Source: Pseudomonas alkylphenolica (lineage in GTDB: Bacteria > Pseudomonadota > Gammaproteobacteria > Pseudomonadales > Pseudomonadaceae). From it: a stretch of DNA of 64,000 nt. Made by a program: the position numbers and the translations under genes. Location: positions 4,033,501 to 4,097,500 of the forward strand of contig NZ_CP009048.1 of the NCBI RefSeq assembly GCF_000746525.1, written 5' to 3'. A model generated the notes under the pieces. That model was not told the DNA's origin and did no database searches. It saw only the letters and a program-made list of their open reading frames with translations. Of this stretch, positions 53,782-62,027 are shown in pieces (the stretch's first letter is position 1; every line of letters begins with the position of its first letter).

Positions 53782-56553
53782 ATGCCCACAACCTGTATCA
53801 ACACTGCCGGCGTGCAATACGTACGCAAGCATCTGGCCAACTTTCCGCGCCCTGACCGCGAAGCCACCCGGGCCATCCGAGGCTGGGCAGCGACACACAA
53901 TCTGACCCTCGACCCCGACCAGGTCGATGTGGTGACCCTGCATTACCACCCCGATGGTTCCTATGGCTATCAGGCCGTGGTTATCAGCCGCATGAGCCTG
54001 ACCCAGGCCGTGCTGTCCAACTGGCAAGGCGAGTCCAATAACGATTTGTTTGGCGACTTGTTTTCGGCGCCCTGGGCCGGGACCTTCCCCGATGGACCGG
54101 TCAAGATCGTCGAGCGCCTGCCTGCGCCTGAGCTGATCCAGTACGGCACGTCCTTTCAGGTCTTCAACGGGCTGTTTCGCCGCACCGAGCCTGCCCGCTA
54201 TGACCATTCAACGCACCTGCAGATCCCGGCCGAAGGCTTCCAGCGCTTCATCGAACAGCTGGACTTCCACAGCCGCTACAAATCCCTGCTCGACAGCTAC
54301 TGGCGCGACCACCTGGAAGGCCACCGCATGTCCGCCAAGCTCGGCTTTGTCGCGGCCTGCAACAAGCAGGTCGGCGAAGGCAGCCTAAGCGATGCGGCAA
54401 GGAAACTGGCCTGGCAAGCAGCCGGCCTGATGCCGCGCAGCTCCAGATTGCGCCTGAGTACCCTGAGTATCTATGGCTATGCCGCCACAGACCTGTTGTA
54501 CATCAACGACGCCGACAGTGACCTGACCTTGCTCTATATGCCTGGAAACAGCTCACCGCTGCTGGAGTTCGCCAGCGCAGTCCAGCTCAAGGACTGGGTC
54601 GGCCGCCAATGCCAGGACCCGCTCAAACGCCAGGCGCTGAAGCAACACTTCAACCTCGCCGATGCGCCCGATGGTCTCGACTTCAGCGGCCTGGATACCG
54701 CCCTCGCAGGATTGGGGGAATACCCCGCAGTGCACCGGTTGTCCTCGAATCGCCCCGGCTTTACCACCGACGGTCGCTGGTCGCCGCGCGACTACGTCAA
54801 CTATCGACCGAAAAAATACAACCCGCGGCTCACCGCTGATGTGTTCCAGGCCCTGGCAGAACGTCAGCAGCAACGCGGCTACGCCGACGCCGATTTCATC
54901 ATCACCAGCAACAGCGAAGTGACCAAGGCCAGATGGCGCGGATACCTGACCTCGGCACTCAACCTGCTGACCCCACTGGCCTTCGTGGTACCCGGGCTGG
55001 CGCCGCTGCTCGCAGTCGGCGGAATCGCGCAACTGGGCCTGGGCCTGGACCAGGCGATCAATGGCAAAACCCTGCAGGATAAGGCTGACGGAGTCGGCAA
55101 CATTGCCTATGGCCTGTTCAATGCCACGCCTCTGGTTGTAGAGGGCCTGGCCAAAGGGAGTGCATTGTTCCGGGTCAAGAGCGACGGCTTCGTCTTGCCT
55201 AGCCGGGTCAACGACCAGCTGGGCTACCCGCTCAGCCCGGTCGACCCGCCACGCCTGCCTGAACTGGAGGTTGCCCCCTACTTTCACCGCCCCGAGCGTA
55301 TTGCCCCACTGGATAATGGCAATGCCGCCGTCACCAGCTCAGTGCGCCGCTACCCGCGATACACTGGCCAGCCAGATCATCTGGCCGGTTATTTTCTGCC
55401 CCATCCAGACTACGTGGAGGAGCTCGATCTGGCCTACGACATGGAGTTTGACCTGTTTCTCAAAACCGATAGCCTGAACAACGTAGACCCTACCTACTAT
55501 CAAGCCCAGGCAGGCACCGACGCCCTTGTGCCCACCGATCCCTATGCCCGGGCGGTCACCGACCAGATGCGCTCGTCCACCCTGCGCGCCTTGGGCATCG
55601 ACCTCCCACTGCCGGTCGAACTGCCCGTCCCCACGCGAGGCGTCCGCCCGATTCCCAAAACGATTACCGCCCTCTGGGTCGGTGACAAGGCCATCAGTGC
55701 CGAACTGGTGGAAAACCTCGGCAAAAACGCGAACAAGTTGAAGAACAGTCAGTACCAGTACCGTTTGTTCCTGTCCCGCAGCAACCCATCGGTGTACGAG
55801 CAAAACCTGCGTCAGCTGCGGGTGAAGGCGCCTGGGTTGACCGTCCTGCCGCTAGAGGAGCAGGCGTTTTTCAGGGCATTCGAGCAAAGCAAGTACTTCG
55901 ACCAGTACCAGGCTGCCCTGGACGGCAATGGCGGCGTAGCCACCAACTACGCCTCGGCCTCGGACGTGTTGCGCTATCCGATGCTGCATCATGAGGGCGG
56001 TTTGTACATCGACGTCGACGACGAGTTGCTCGCGCCGGGCAGCAACCGCTCCGGCTGTATCGGTTGGTTGACGCCGTGCGGGGCGCAGGGTGTCGATGAG
56101 GTGGAACTTGCTGCCAGCGAGGATGGCCTGCTGCTGCACCCGGCCATGTCCAATGAAAAACTGAGCATGGACCAGCAGTACAACACCAGCATGATCGGCA
56201 GCCACCCTGGTAACCCGACGCTGATCGCGATTTCCGAGGAAATGCACGGGCGCTATCAGGCCGAACCGGACTTTTACCAATCCAGGCCGGACAAAGACGG
56301 CGACCCGGCAGGTTTCTACAATTATGCCAGCCGACTGAACCGGCTTACCGGCCCGGGCATGCTGACCGCCGTGGTCGACCGCCTGCTACCGGACCTGTAC
56401 CGATTACGGCAACTCAGAAACCTTTATGCCATACCGCGAACCAAAAGCTGGCTGTACGTCGACCTGCAAGCCTGGAGTGCGGTCGAGCGCGAGTTGCTGC
56501 CCCTTGGCCGTTTCGCCAAGGTTGGCGGCCAGCATTCGTGGGCGCATACCTGA
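53782..56553 (+). CDS. Large toxin-like protein with TcdA/TcdB-type glycosyltransferase domain
   Basis: The 923-residue protein starts MPTTCINTAGVQYVRKHLAN; the frame is open upstream through the FlhB-like gene, so the exact start is uncertain. Residues about 30-380 match what I recall of N-terminal domains of large Pseudomonas toxins. About 390-460 is a hydrophobic stretch with no signal peptide (ALNLLTPLAFVVPGLAPLLA). The C-terminal third has the sugar-binding glycosyltransferase pattern: PIPKTITALWVGDKAISAEL, ASASDVLRYPML (Asp728, Arg731), and YIDVDDEL with the metal-binding DXD at 744-746. This fits GT44-type transferases that glucosylate host proteins. No toxin partner or antitoxin is adjacent. 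Confidence 0.75.
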   Translation: MPTTCINTAGVQYVRKHLANFPRPDREATRAIRGWAATHNLTLDPDQVDVVTLHYHPDGSYGYQAVVISRMSLTQAVLSNWQGESNNDLFGDLFSAPWAGTFPDGPVKIVERLPAPELIQYGTSFQVFNGLFRRTEPARYDHSTHLQIPAEGFQRFIEQLDFHSRYKSLLDSYWRDHLEGHRMSAKLGFVAACNKQVGEGSLSDAARKLAWQAAGLMPRSSRLRLSTLSIYGYAATDLLYINDADSDLTLLYMPGNSSPLLEFASAVQLKDWVGRQCQDPLKRQALKQHFNLADAPDGLDFSGLDTALAGLGEYPAVHRLSSNRPGFTTDGRWSPRDYVNYRPKKYNPRLTADVFQALAERQQQRGYADADFIITSNSEVTKARWRGYLTSALNLLTPLAFVVPGLAPLLAVGGIAQLGLGLDQAINGKTLQDKADGVGNIAYGLFNATPLVVEGLAKGSALFRVKSDGFVLPSRVNDQLGYPLSPVDPPRLPELEVAPYFHRPERIAPLDNGNAAVTSSVRRYPRYTGQPDHLAGYFLPHPDYVEELDLAYDMEFDLFLKTDSLNNVDPTYYQAQAGTDALVPTDPYARAVTDQMRSSTLRALGIDLPLPVELPVPTRGVRPIPKTITALWVGDKAISAELVENLGKNANKLKNSQYQYRLFLSRSNPSVYEQNLRQLRVKAPGLTVLPLEEQAFFRAFEQSKYFDQYQAALDGNGGVATNYASASDVLRYPMLHHEGGLYIDVDDELLAPGSNRSGCIGWLTPCGAQGVDEVELAASEDGLLLHPAMSNEKLSMDQQYNTSMIGSHPGNPTLIAISEEMHGRYQAEPDFYQSRPDKDGDPAGFYNYASRLNRLTGPGMLTAVVDRLLPDLYRLRQLRNLYAIPRTKSWLYVDLQAWSAVERELLPLGRFAKVGGQHSWAHT

Positions 56554-56559
56554 ACCACG

Positions 56560-56588
56560 AAAAAGGCGACCTGATGGTCGCCTTTTCT
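56560..56588. terminator. Bidirectional rho-independent terminator
   Basis: GGCGACC-TGAT-GGTCGCC with A run before and T run after serves both the toxin gene and the converging DUF2802 gene, whose stop is 5 bases away. Confidence 0.85.
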
Positions 56589-56592
56589 TCTC

Positions 56593-56988
56593 TCACTCGC
56601 TGCGGTGCACCTTGCTCATCAGCTCCGCCTCAGCCTGGGTCAGGCCGCAGGACTGGGTGAGTTCGTCAACGCTGGCCCCCATGCCCACCAGCCGCGCCGC
56701 CTGGGCGAACGACAGGCTGTTGGGGTCGCGCTGCTCCAGCTGCAGGAGCTTGTCCGGCAAGGGCGCCACCGTCGCGCGCAATTCGTGCAGGGCTTCGCCC
56801 ATGCGCACGCTGCCGTTCTGGTAGTCGTCCAGTCGTTTGGCCAGGTCTTTGATGCGTTGATCACGCAGCGCATCACCCTGGGCCTGCTGGGCGGCCAGCT
56901 CGCGCTGGCGCTTGCTGTAGTTGAGGAAAAACCACAGGCTCAGCGCCCAGAGCAACGCCAGAAATATGACTGCAACCTCAAAGATCAA
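56593..56988 (-). CDS. DUF2802 protein
   Basis: The 131-residue protein has one N-terminal helix (VAVIFLALLWALSLWFFLNY), a coiled-coil segment (RQRELAAQQAQGDALRDQRI) and a C-terminal region (AARLVGMGASVDELTQSCGL). It is regularly encoded next to cheW in Pseudomonas; function unknown. It follows cheW by one base. Confidence 0.8.
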   Translation of the reverse strand: MIFEVAVIFLALLWALSLWFFLNYSKRQRELAAQQAQGDALRDQRIKDLAKRLDDYQNGSVRMGEALHELRATVAPLPDKLLQLEQRDPNSLSFAQAARLVGMGASVDELTQSCGLTQAEAELMSKVHRSE

Positions 56989-56989
56989 C

Positions 56990-57469
56990 TCAGATGTTCT
57001 CCAGCTCGGACCACTCTTCCTCGGTCATCATCTTATCCAGCTCGACCAGGATCAGCAGTTCGTTGTTCTTGTTGCACACGCCCTGGATGAACTTGGCCGA
57101 TTCTTCGTTACCGACATTCGGTGCGGTCTCGATTTCCGACTGGCGCAGGTAAACCACTTCGGCAACGCTGTCGACCAGGATACCGACCACTTGCTTGTCG
57201 GCCTCGATGATGACGATGCGGCTGTTGTCGGTGATTTCACTCGACATCAGGCCGAAGCGCTGACGGGTATCGATCACGGTGACCACGTTGCCACGCAGGT
57301 TGATGATGCCCAGCACGTAGCTCGGCGCACCCGGGACCGGGGCGATCTCGGTGTAGCGCAGGACTTCCTGCACCTGCATCACATTGATGCCGTAGGACTC
57401 GTTGTCCAGCTTGAAGGTTACCCACTGCAGGATCGGATCTTCGGAACCTTGTGCAGACGACTTTTTCAT
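56990..57469 (-). CDS. cheW: Chemotaxis coupling protein CheW
   Basis: CheW links chemoreceptors to CheA. The 159-residue protein has the CheW fold (LQWVTFKLDNESYGINVMQV, VPGAPSYVLGIINLRGNVVT, ADKQVVGILVDSVAEVVYLR). ATG 57469 is preceded by AGGGGA. Confidence 0.95.
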   Translation of the reverse strand: MKKSSAQGSEDPILQWVTFKLDNESYGINVMQVQEVLRYTEIAPVPGAPSYVLGIINLRGNVVTVIDTRQRFGLMSSEITDNSRIVIIEADKQVVGILVDSVAEVVYLRQSEIETAPNVGNEESAKFIQGVCNKNNELLILVELDKMMTEEEWSELENI

Positions 57470-57530
57470 TCCCCTATCCCTCAAAATCCGCCTTTGGCGG
57501 AGTGCTCAGTGCGATCGCAGGCGCGATCGA

Positions 57531-58409
57531 TTAGTTATGCTTGGCGTGCAGTTGCTTGACTGCGCCGCTGGCGATCAACTCGGCCAGTTCGGCAACGTCG
57601 AGCAACGCGCACATGTGTTCGATAACGGTACCGGCCAGCCACGGGCGTTGACCACGCTGGCTGCGCCATTTGATCTCGTTGGGGTCCAGGCGCAGCGAAC
57701 GGCTGACCTGATGCACCGCCAGGCCCCACTCATAGCCCTGAACCGAAATCACGTATTGCAGGCCCTGGCGAAAGTCCTCGCGGTAGCGGTCGGGCATGAC
57801 CCAACGCGCAGTGTCCAGCACCTTGAGGTTGCCGCTCTGGCTCGGCAGAAGGCCCAGGAACCAGTCTGGCTGGCCGAACAGCGGCGTCAGCTCGTGACCC
57901 GCCAGCGAATAGATCGAACCCAGACACACCAGTGGCACTGCCAGGGTCAACCCGGCGACGTCGAACAACAGGCATTCGAACGGCTCGGCAGCCCAGGCCG
58001 GACGCCCGTCAACGGTGGCCGGCGGTACCGGCTGGTTGGGCGCTGGAGGCAGGTGGACTTCCACCAGCGGCTCGACCGGTGCAGGCTGGTCGGCGGCGAC
58101 TTCGACACTGACCGGTTCGGATTCGGGTTTGAACTCAGGCTCAGGCGCTACAACCGGCATGACCGCCGGGAGCACCACAGGCGCAGGTTCGGCGAAAGGC
58201 AAAGGCGCTGCCTGAGCTACCACCGGCTTGTGCAGACGCGCAACCTGGGCATCGCGTGCCTGCTCCTCAAGCACCGCCGCCTGGAACTCATCGATCTCAA
58301 CCAGCGGCTCGACCCGATCAAGTACCTCGGTGGCTTCGTGGAGCAAGCCGTCAAGGTACGACTGCAGCGCCAGTTGCGGGCCGGTAGCAAGCTTTTGCGG
58401 GTGATTCAT
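57531..58409 (-). CDS. CheW-domain protein with long N-terminal extension
   Basis: The 292-residue protein has an acidic/Pro-rich N-terminal half and a C-terminal CheW domain (ECLLFDVAGLTLAVPLVCLG; GNLKVLDTARWVMPDRYRED; QYVISVQGYEWGLAVHQVSR). It is typically encoded between parA and cheW and may help place the chemoreceptor array at the pole. Its ATG overlaps the parA stop by one base. Confidence 0.88.
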   Translation of the reverse strand: MNHPQKLATGPQLALQSYLDGLLHEATEVLDRVEPLVEIDEFQAAVLEEQARDAQVARLHKPVVAQAAPLPFAEPAPVVLPAVMPVVAPEPEFKPESEPVSVEVAADQPAPVEPLVEVHLPPAPNQPVPPATVDGRPAWAAEPFECLLFDVAGLTLAVPLVCLGSIYSLAGHELTPLFGQPDWFLGLLPSQSGNLKVLDTARWVMPDRYREDFRQGLQYVISVQGYEWGLAVHQVSRSLRLDPNEIKWRSQRGQRPWLAGTVIEHMCALLDVAELAELIASGAVKQLHAKHN

Positions 58410-59197
58410 CAGGCCACCTGCTGAGCGATGTTGTGCGTCAGCAGGTGCTTGAGCAGCGCCCGGTAGGCCACCACCCCGCGGCTCTTGCCATCGAACTGCG
58501 ACGGCGTTAGCCCGGCACGGCTGGCATCACGCAGGCGGGTATCGACCGGGATGTAGCCTTGCCAGATGTTCTCCGGGTAAGCGTCACGCAACACCCGCAA
58601 GGTGCCCATGGAGGCCTGGGTGCGGCGGTCGAACAGGGTTGGCACGATGTGGTAGGGCAAGGCCTGCTTGCGCGACCGGTTGACCATCGCCAGGGTACTG
58701 ACCATGCGCTCCAGGCCCTTGACCGCCAGGTACTCGGTTTGCACCGGGATCACCAGTTGCTGGCTGGCCGCCAGCGCGTTGACCATCAGCACGCCAAGCA
58801 AGGGCGGGCTGTCGATGATGGCGTAGTCGAAATCCTGCCACAGCTGCGCCAGAGACTTGGCGATCACCAGGCCCAGGCCACTTTGCCCCGGCGACTGGCG
58901 CTCGAGCACCGCCAACGCGGTACTGGACGGCAGCAGGGATATTTTTTCGTCACTGGTCGGCAGCAGCAATTGCCCGGGCAAGCCTTCGGGAACCGTACCC
59001 TTGTGCAGGAACAGGTCGTAGCAGCTGTGCTCCAGCACGTCCGGGTTGTGTCCGAAGTAGCTGGTCATCGACCCGTGGGGGTCGAGGTCGACCACGACCA
59101 CGCGCTTGCCCGCCTCGGCCAGCAAGCCGGCCAGGGCGATGGACGTGGTGGTCTTGCCGACACCACCTTTTTGATTGGCTACTGCCCAGACTCTCAT
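58409..59197 (-). CDS. ParA-like ATPase of the chemotaxis cluster
   Basis: The 262-residue Walker ATPase has KGGVGKTTTSIALAGLLAEA and VVVVDLDPHGSMTSYFG. In Vibrio the homologue ParC places chemotaxis arrays at the cell pole. Located between motD and the CheW-domain gene. Confidence 0.92.
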   Translation of the reverse strand: MRVWAVANQKGGVGKTTTSIALAGLLAEAGKRVVVVDLDPHGSMTSYFGHNPDVLEHSCYDLFLHKGTVPEGLPGQLLLPTSDEKISLLPSSTALAVLERQSPGQSGLGLVIAKSLAQLWQDFDYAIIDSPPLLGVLMVNALAASQQLVIPVQTEYLAVKGLERMVSTLAMVNRSRKQALPYHIVPTLFDRRTQASMGTLRVLRDAYPENIWQGYIPVDTRLRDASRAGLTPSQFDGKSRGVVAYRALLKHLLTHNIAQQVA

Positions 59198-59241
59198 TCG
59201 TTGCTTCCTCCCGGTACGGCAACCTGCCCTGCCGGGAACGG

Positions 59242-60129
59242 TTATAGGGTCGGTGACGGAGGATTGACGCGATTGCCCCCCACCGTCGGTGATAGCGCTG
59301 GCGGTGCAGTTTGTGTGCCAGCCCGCTTCATTGCCGCATCTGGCGTGGCGTTGGCGCTGCCGGTACCGGTCAGGCTGCGGCGCACTTCGAGGTTGCGTGA
59401 AATCACCAGTACTACCCGACGGTTGCGCGCGCGCCCCTCGGCACTGTCGTTAGTGGCAATCGGCTGGAACTCGCCATAGCCGACCGACGCCATGCGCGCC
59501 GGGTTGACCCCTTCCATCGCCAGCAGGCGGACAATACTGGCGGCACGTGCCGAGGACAGCTCCCAGTTGGTCGGGTACTGCGCGGTGCGGATCGGCAGGT
59601 CATCGGTGAAACCTTCGACATGCACCGGGTTGGCGAACGGCTTGAGGATCTTCGCCACCTTTTCGATGATGTTGAACGCAACATCGCTGGGCATCGCATC
59701 GCCACTGCCGAACAGCAGCGAGGAGTTGAGCTCGATCTCGACCCACAGTTCGTTACCGCGCACGGTCATCTGGTCGGACTTGATCAAGTCGCCAAAGGCA
59801 TCGCGCACGTCATCGGTGATGGTTTTCAGCGGATCGCTGCTGGTTTGCGCCAGGCCGGCATCGACCTGGTCACTGTCCTTGATCAGCGGCTCGGCCGGTT
59901 TTACGGTCAGCGGCCGCTCATCGCCGATGGGGATCGGGCGCATGCTCTTCTCAGGGTCGTTGAACACCCCGATCAGCGCCTGGGAGAGGATCTTGTACTT
60001 GCCCTCGTTGATCGAGGAAATCGAGTACATGACCACGAAAAAGGCGAACAGCAAGGTGATGAAGTCCGCGTAGGACACCAGCCAGCGTTCGTGGTTTTCG
60101 TGTTCCTCAGGTTGTCGACGGCGTGCCAT
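59242..60129 (-). CDS. motD: Flagellar motor stator protein MotD
   Basis: The 295-residue MotB-like protein has one helix with the conserved Asp (YADFITLLFAFFVVMYSISS) and a C-terminal OmpA/peptidoglycan-binding domain (HVEGFTDDLPIRTAQYP; LSSARAASIVRLLAMEGVNP; NRRVVLVISRNLEVR). It follows motC by three bases. Confidence 0.95.
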   Translation of the reverse strand: MARRRQPEEHENHERWLVSYADFITLLFAFFVVMYSISSINEGKYKILSQALIGVFNDPEKSMRPIPIGDERPLTVKPAEPLIKDSDQVDAGLAQTSSDPLKTITDDVRDAFGDLIKSDQMTVRGNELWVEIELNSSLLFGSGDAMPSDVAFNIIEKVAKILKPFANPVHVEGFTDDLPIRTAQYPTNWELSSARAASIVRLLAMEGVNPARMASVGYGEFQPIATNDSAEGRARNRRVVLVISRNLEVRRSLTGTGSANATPDAAMKRAGTQTAPPALSPTVGGNRVNPPSPTL

Positions 60130-60132
60130 GTG

Positions 60133-60873
60133 TTACTCCATGAAGCCCTGAAGCTTCAGCTCGATCGAGCGCGGGTTCTCGCCCTCGGCAATCGACAGCA
60201 GGCCTTCCAGGAGCATTTCCCGGTAGCGCGACTGACGCATGGCCAGCGCCTTGAGCTTGTTGGCAATCGGCAGCAGGATCAGGTTGGCACTCGCCACACC
60301 GTAGATGGTGGCGACAAAGGCGACGGCAATACCGTTACCCAGTTGCGAAGGGTCGGCCAGGTTGCCCATGACATGAATCAGGCCCATGACCGCACCGATG
60401 ATACCGATGGTCGGCGCATAGCCGCCCATGCACTCGAACACCTTGGCAGCCTGGATGTCGCGGCTTTCCTGGGTGTAGAAATCCACTTCGAGGATGCTGC
60501 GGATGGCTTCAGGCTCGGCACCGTCGACCAGCAGCTGCAAGCCCTTACGCGCGTAAGGATCGGGCTCGGCATCGGCCACGCCTTCCAGGCCCAGCAGGCC
60601 TTCCTTGCGTGCGGTCATGCTCCAGTTGACCACCCGGTCGATACCGCCAGCCAGGTCGATACGCGGCGGAAAAAGAATCCAGCGCACGATCTGCAGCGCC
60701 CGCTTGAAGGCGCTCATGGGTGACTGCAGCAGCGCCGCAGCCAAGGTGCCGCCGAGCACGATCAAGGCCGCAGGGCCGTTGATCAGCGCCGAGAGGTGAC
60801 CACCCTCGAGGTAATTGCCGCCGACAATCGCGACAAACGCCAGGATGATCCCGATAAGGCTCAAGACATCCAT
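60133..60873 (-). CDS. motC: Flagellar motor stator protein MotC
   Basis: The 246-residue MotA-like protein has four helices and MotA-family signs (GPAALIVLGGTLAAALLQSP; KVFECMGGYAPTIGIIGAVM; AVAFVATIYGVASANLILLP). The ATG at 60873 overlaps the cheB stop by one base. Confidence 0.95.
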   Translation of the reverse strand: MDVLSLIGIILAFVAIVGGNYLEGGHLSALINGPAALIVLGGTLAAALLQSPMSAFKRALQIVRWILFPPRIDLAGGIDRVVNWSMTARKEGLLGLEGVADAEPDPYARKGLQLLVDGAEPEAIRSILEVDFYTQESRDIQAAKVFECMGGYAPTIGIIGAVMGLIHVMGNLADPSQLGNGIAVAFVATIYGVASANLILLPIANKLKALAMRQSRYREMLLEGLLSIAEGENPRSIELKLQGFME

Positions 60874-61982
60874 CAGACGCACGCCTCGACCAAGTGCTTG
60901 CCGATCTCGTCCAGGCTATACACCGCGTCGGCCAGGTTGGCTTTGACGATGGCCATGGGCATGCCGTAGATCACGCAGCTGGCTTCATCCTGGGCCCAGA
61001 CCGTGCTGCCGCCCTGCTTGAGCAGGCGCGCACCTTCGCGGCCATCGGCGCCCATGCCGGTGAGCACCACCGACAGCACCTTGTCGCCGTAGGATTTGGC
61101 CGCCGAGCCGAAGGTGATATCCACACACGGCTTGTAGTTCAGGCGCTCGTCACCCGGCAGGATCTTCACCGCACCGCGGCCGTCGATCATCATCTGCTTG
61201 CCCCCCGGGGCCAGCAAGGCCAGGCCGGGACGCAGCATGTCGCCGTCTTCGGCTTCCTTGACGCTGATCTTGCACAGTTTGTCGAGGCGCTCGGCAAATG
61301 CCTTGGTGAAAGCAGCGGGCATATGCTGGATCAGCACGATCGGTGCCGGAAAATTGGCTGGCAGCTGGGTCAATACCCGCTGCAGCGCCACCGGGCCGCC
61401 GGTGGAGGTACCGATGGCCACCAGTTTGTAAGGCTTGCGCTTGGGTGCAGGCGAGGCAGCAGAAGCCGCCGCCCGTACCGGTGCCGCAGCCCGTGGTGCC
61501 GGGCTGCTGCCCAGGCTGCTGACGCTCGGCTGGGTATGGCTGGCCGGTTGCGGCACTGGCGCGGCATAGCTGATTGATCGGCGGTTACTGCGGGAAATGG
61601 TATGGACCTTTTCACACAGCAACTGCTTGACCTTCTCCGGGTTGCGCGAGATGTCTTCGAAGTTTTTCGGCAGGTAATCGACAGCACCGGCATCCAGGGC
61701 ATCGAGGGTCACCCGCGCGCCTTCGTGGGTCAGCGAGGAGAACATCAACACCGGGGTCGGACAGCGCTGCATGATGTGACGTACAGCGGTGATGCCATCC
61801 ATCATGGGCATTTCGTAGTCCATGGTGATGACATCGGGCTTGAGCGACAGTGCCTGGTCGATCGCTTCCTTGCCGTTGGTCGCGGTACCGACGACCTGGA
61901 TAGTCGGGTCCGCTGAAAGAATTTCCGAGACTCGGCGGCGGAAGAAACCGGAATCATCCACCACCAGGACCTTGACTGCCAT
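60873..61982 (-). CDS. cheB: Chemotaxis methylesterase/deamidase CheB
   Basis: CheB removes methyl groups from receptors. The 369-residue protein has a receiver domain with Asp55 as phosphoacceptor ([20 protein letters not shown]), a linker, and a catalytic domain with [25 protein letters not shown] and [15 protein letters not shown] 61982 is preceded by GGAG. Confidence 0.96.
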   Translation of the reverse strand: MAVKVLVVDDSGFFRRRVSEILSADPTIQVVGTATNGKEAIDQALSLKPDVITMDYEMPMMDGITAVRHIMQRCPTPVLMFSSLTHEGARVTLDALDAGAVDYLPKNFEDISRNPEKVKQLLCEKVHTISRSNRRSISYAAPVPQPASHTQPSVSSLGSSPAPRAAAPVRAAASAASPAPKRKPYKLVAIGTSTGGPVALQRVLTQLPANFPAPIVLIQHMPAAFTKAFAERLDKLCKISVKEAEDGDMLRPGLALLAPGGKQMMIDGRGAVKILPGDERLNYKPCVDITFGSAAKSYGDKVLSVVLTGMGADGREGARLLKQGGSTVWAQDEASCVIYGMPMAIVKANLADAVYSLDEIGKHLVEACV

Positions 61983-62027
61983 AAACACTCCATTAGGGGG
62001 CGCGGCGTGCGGGCCGCGCCACCAGAA

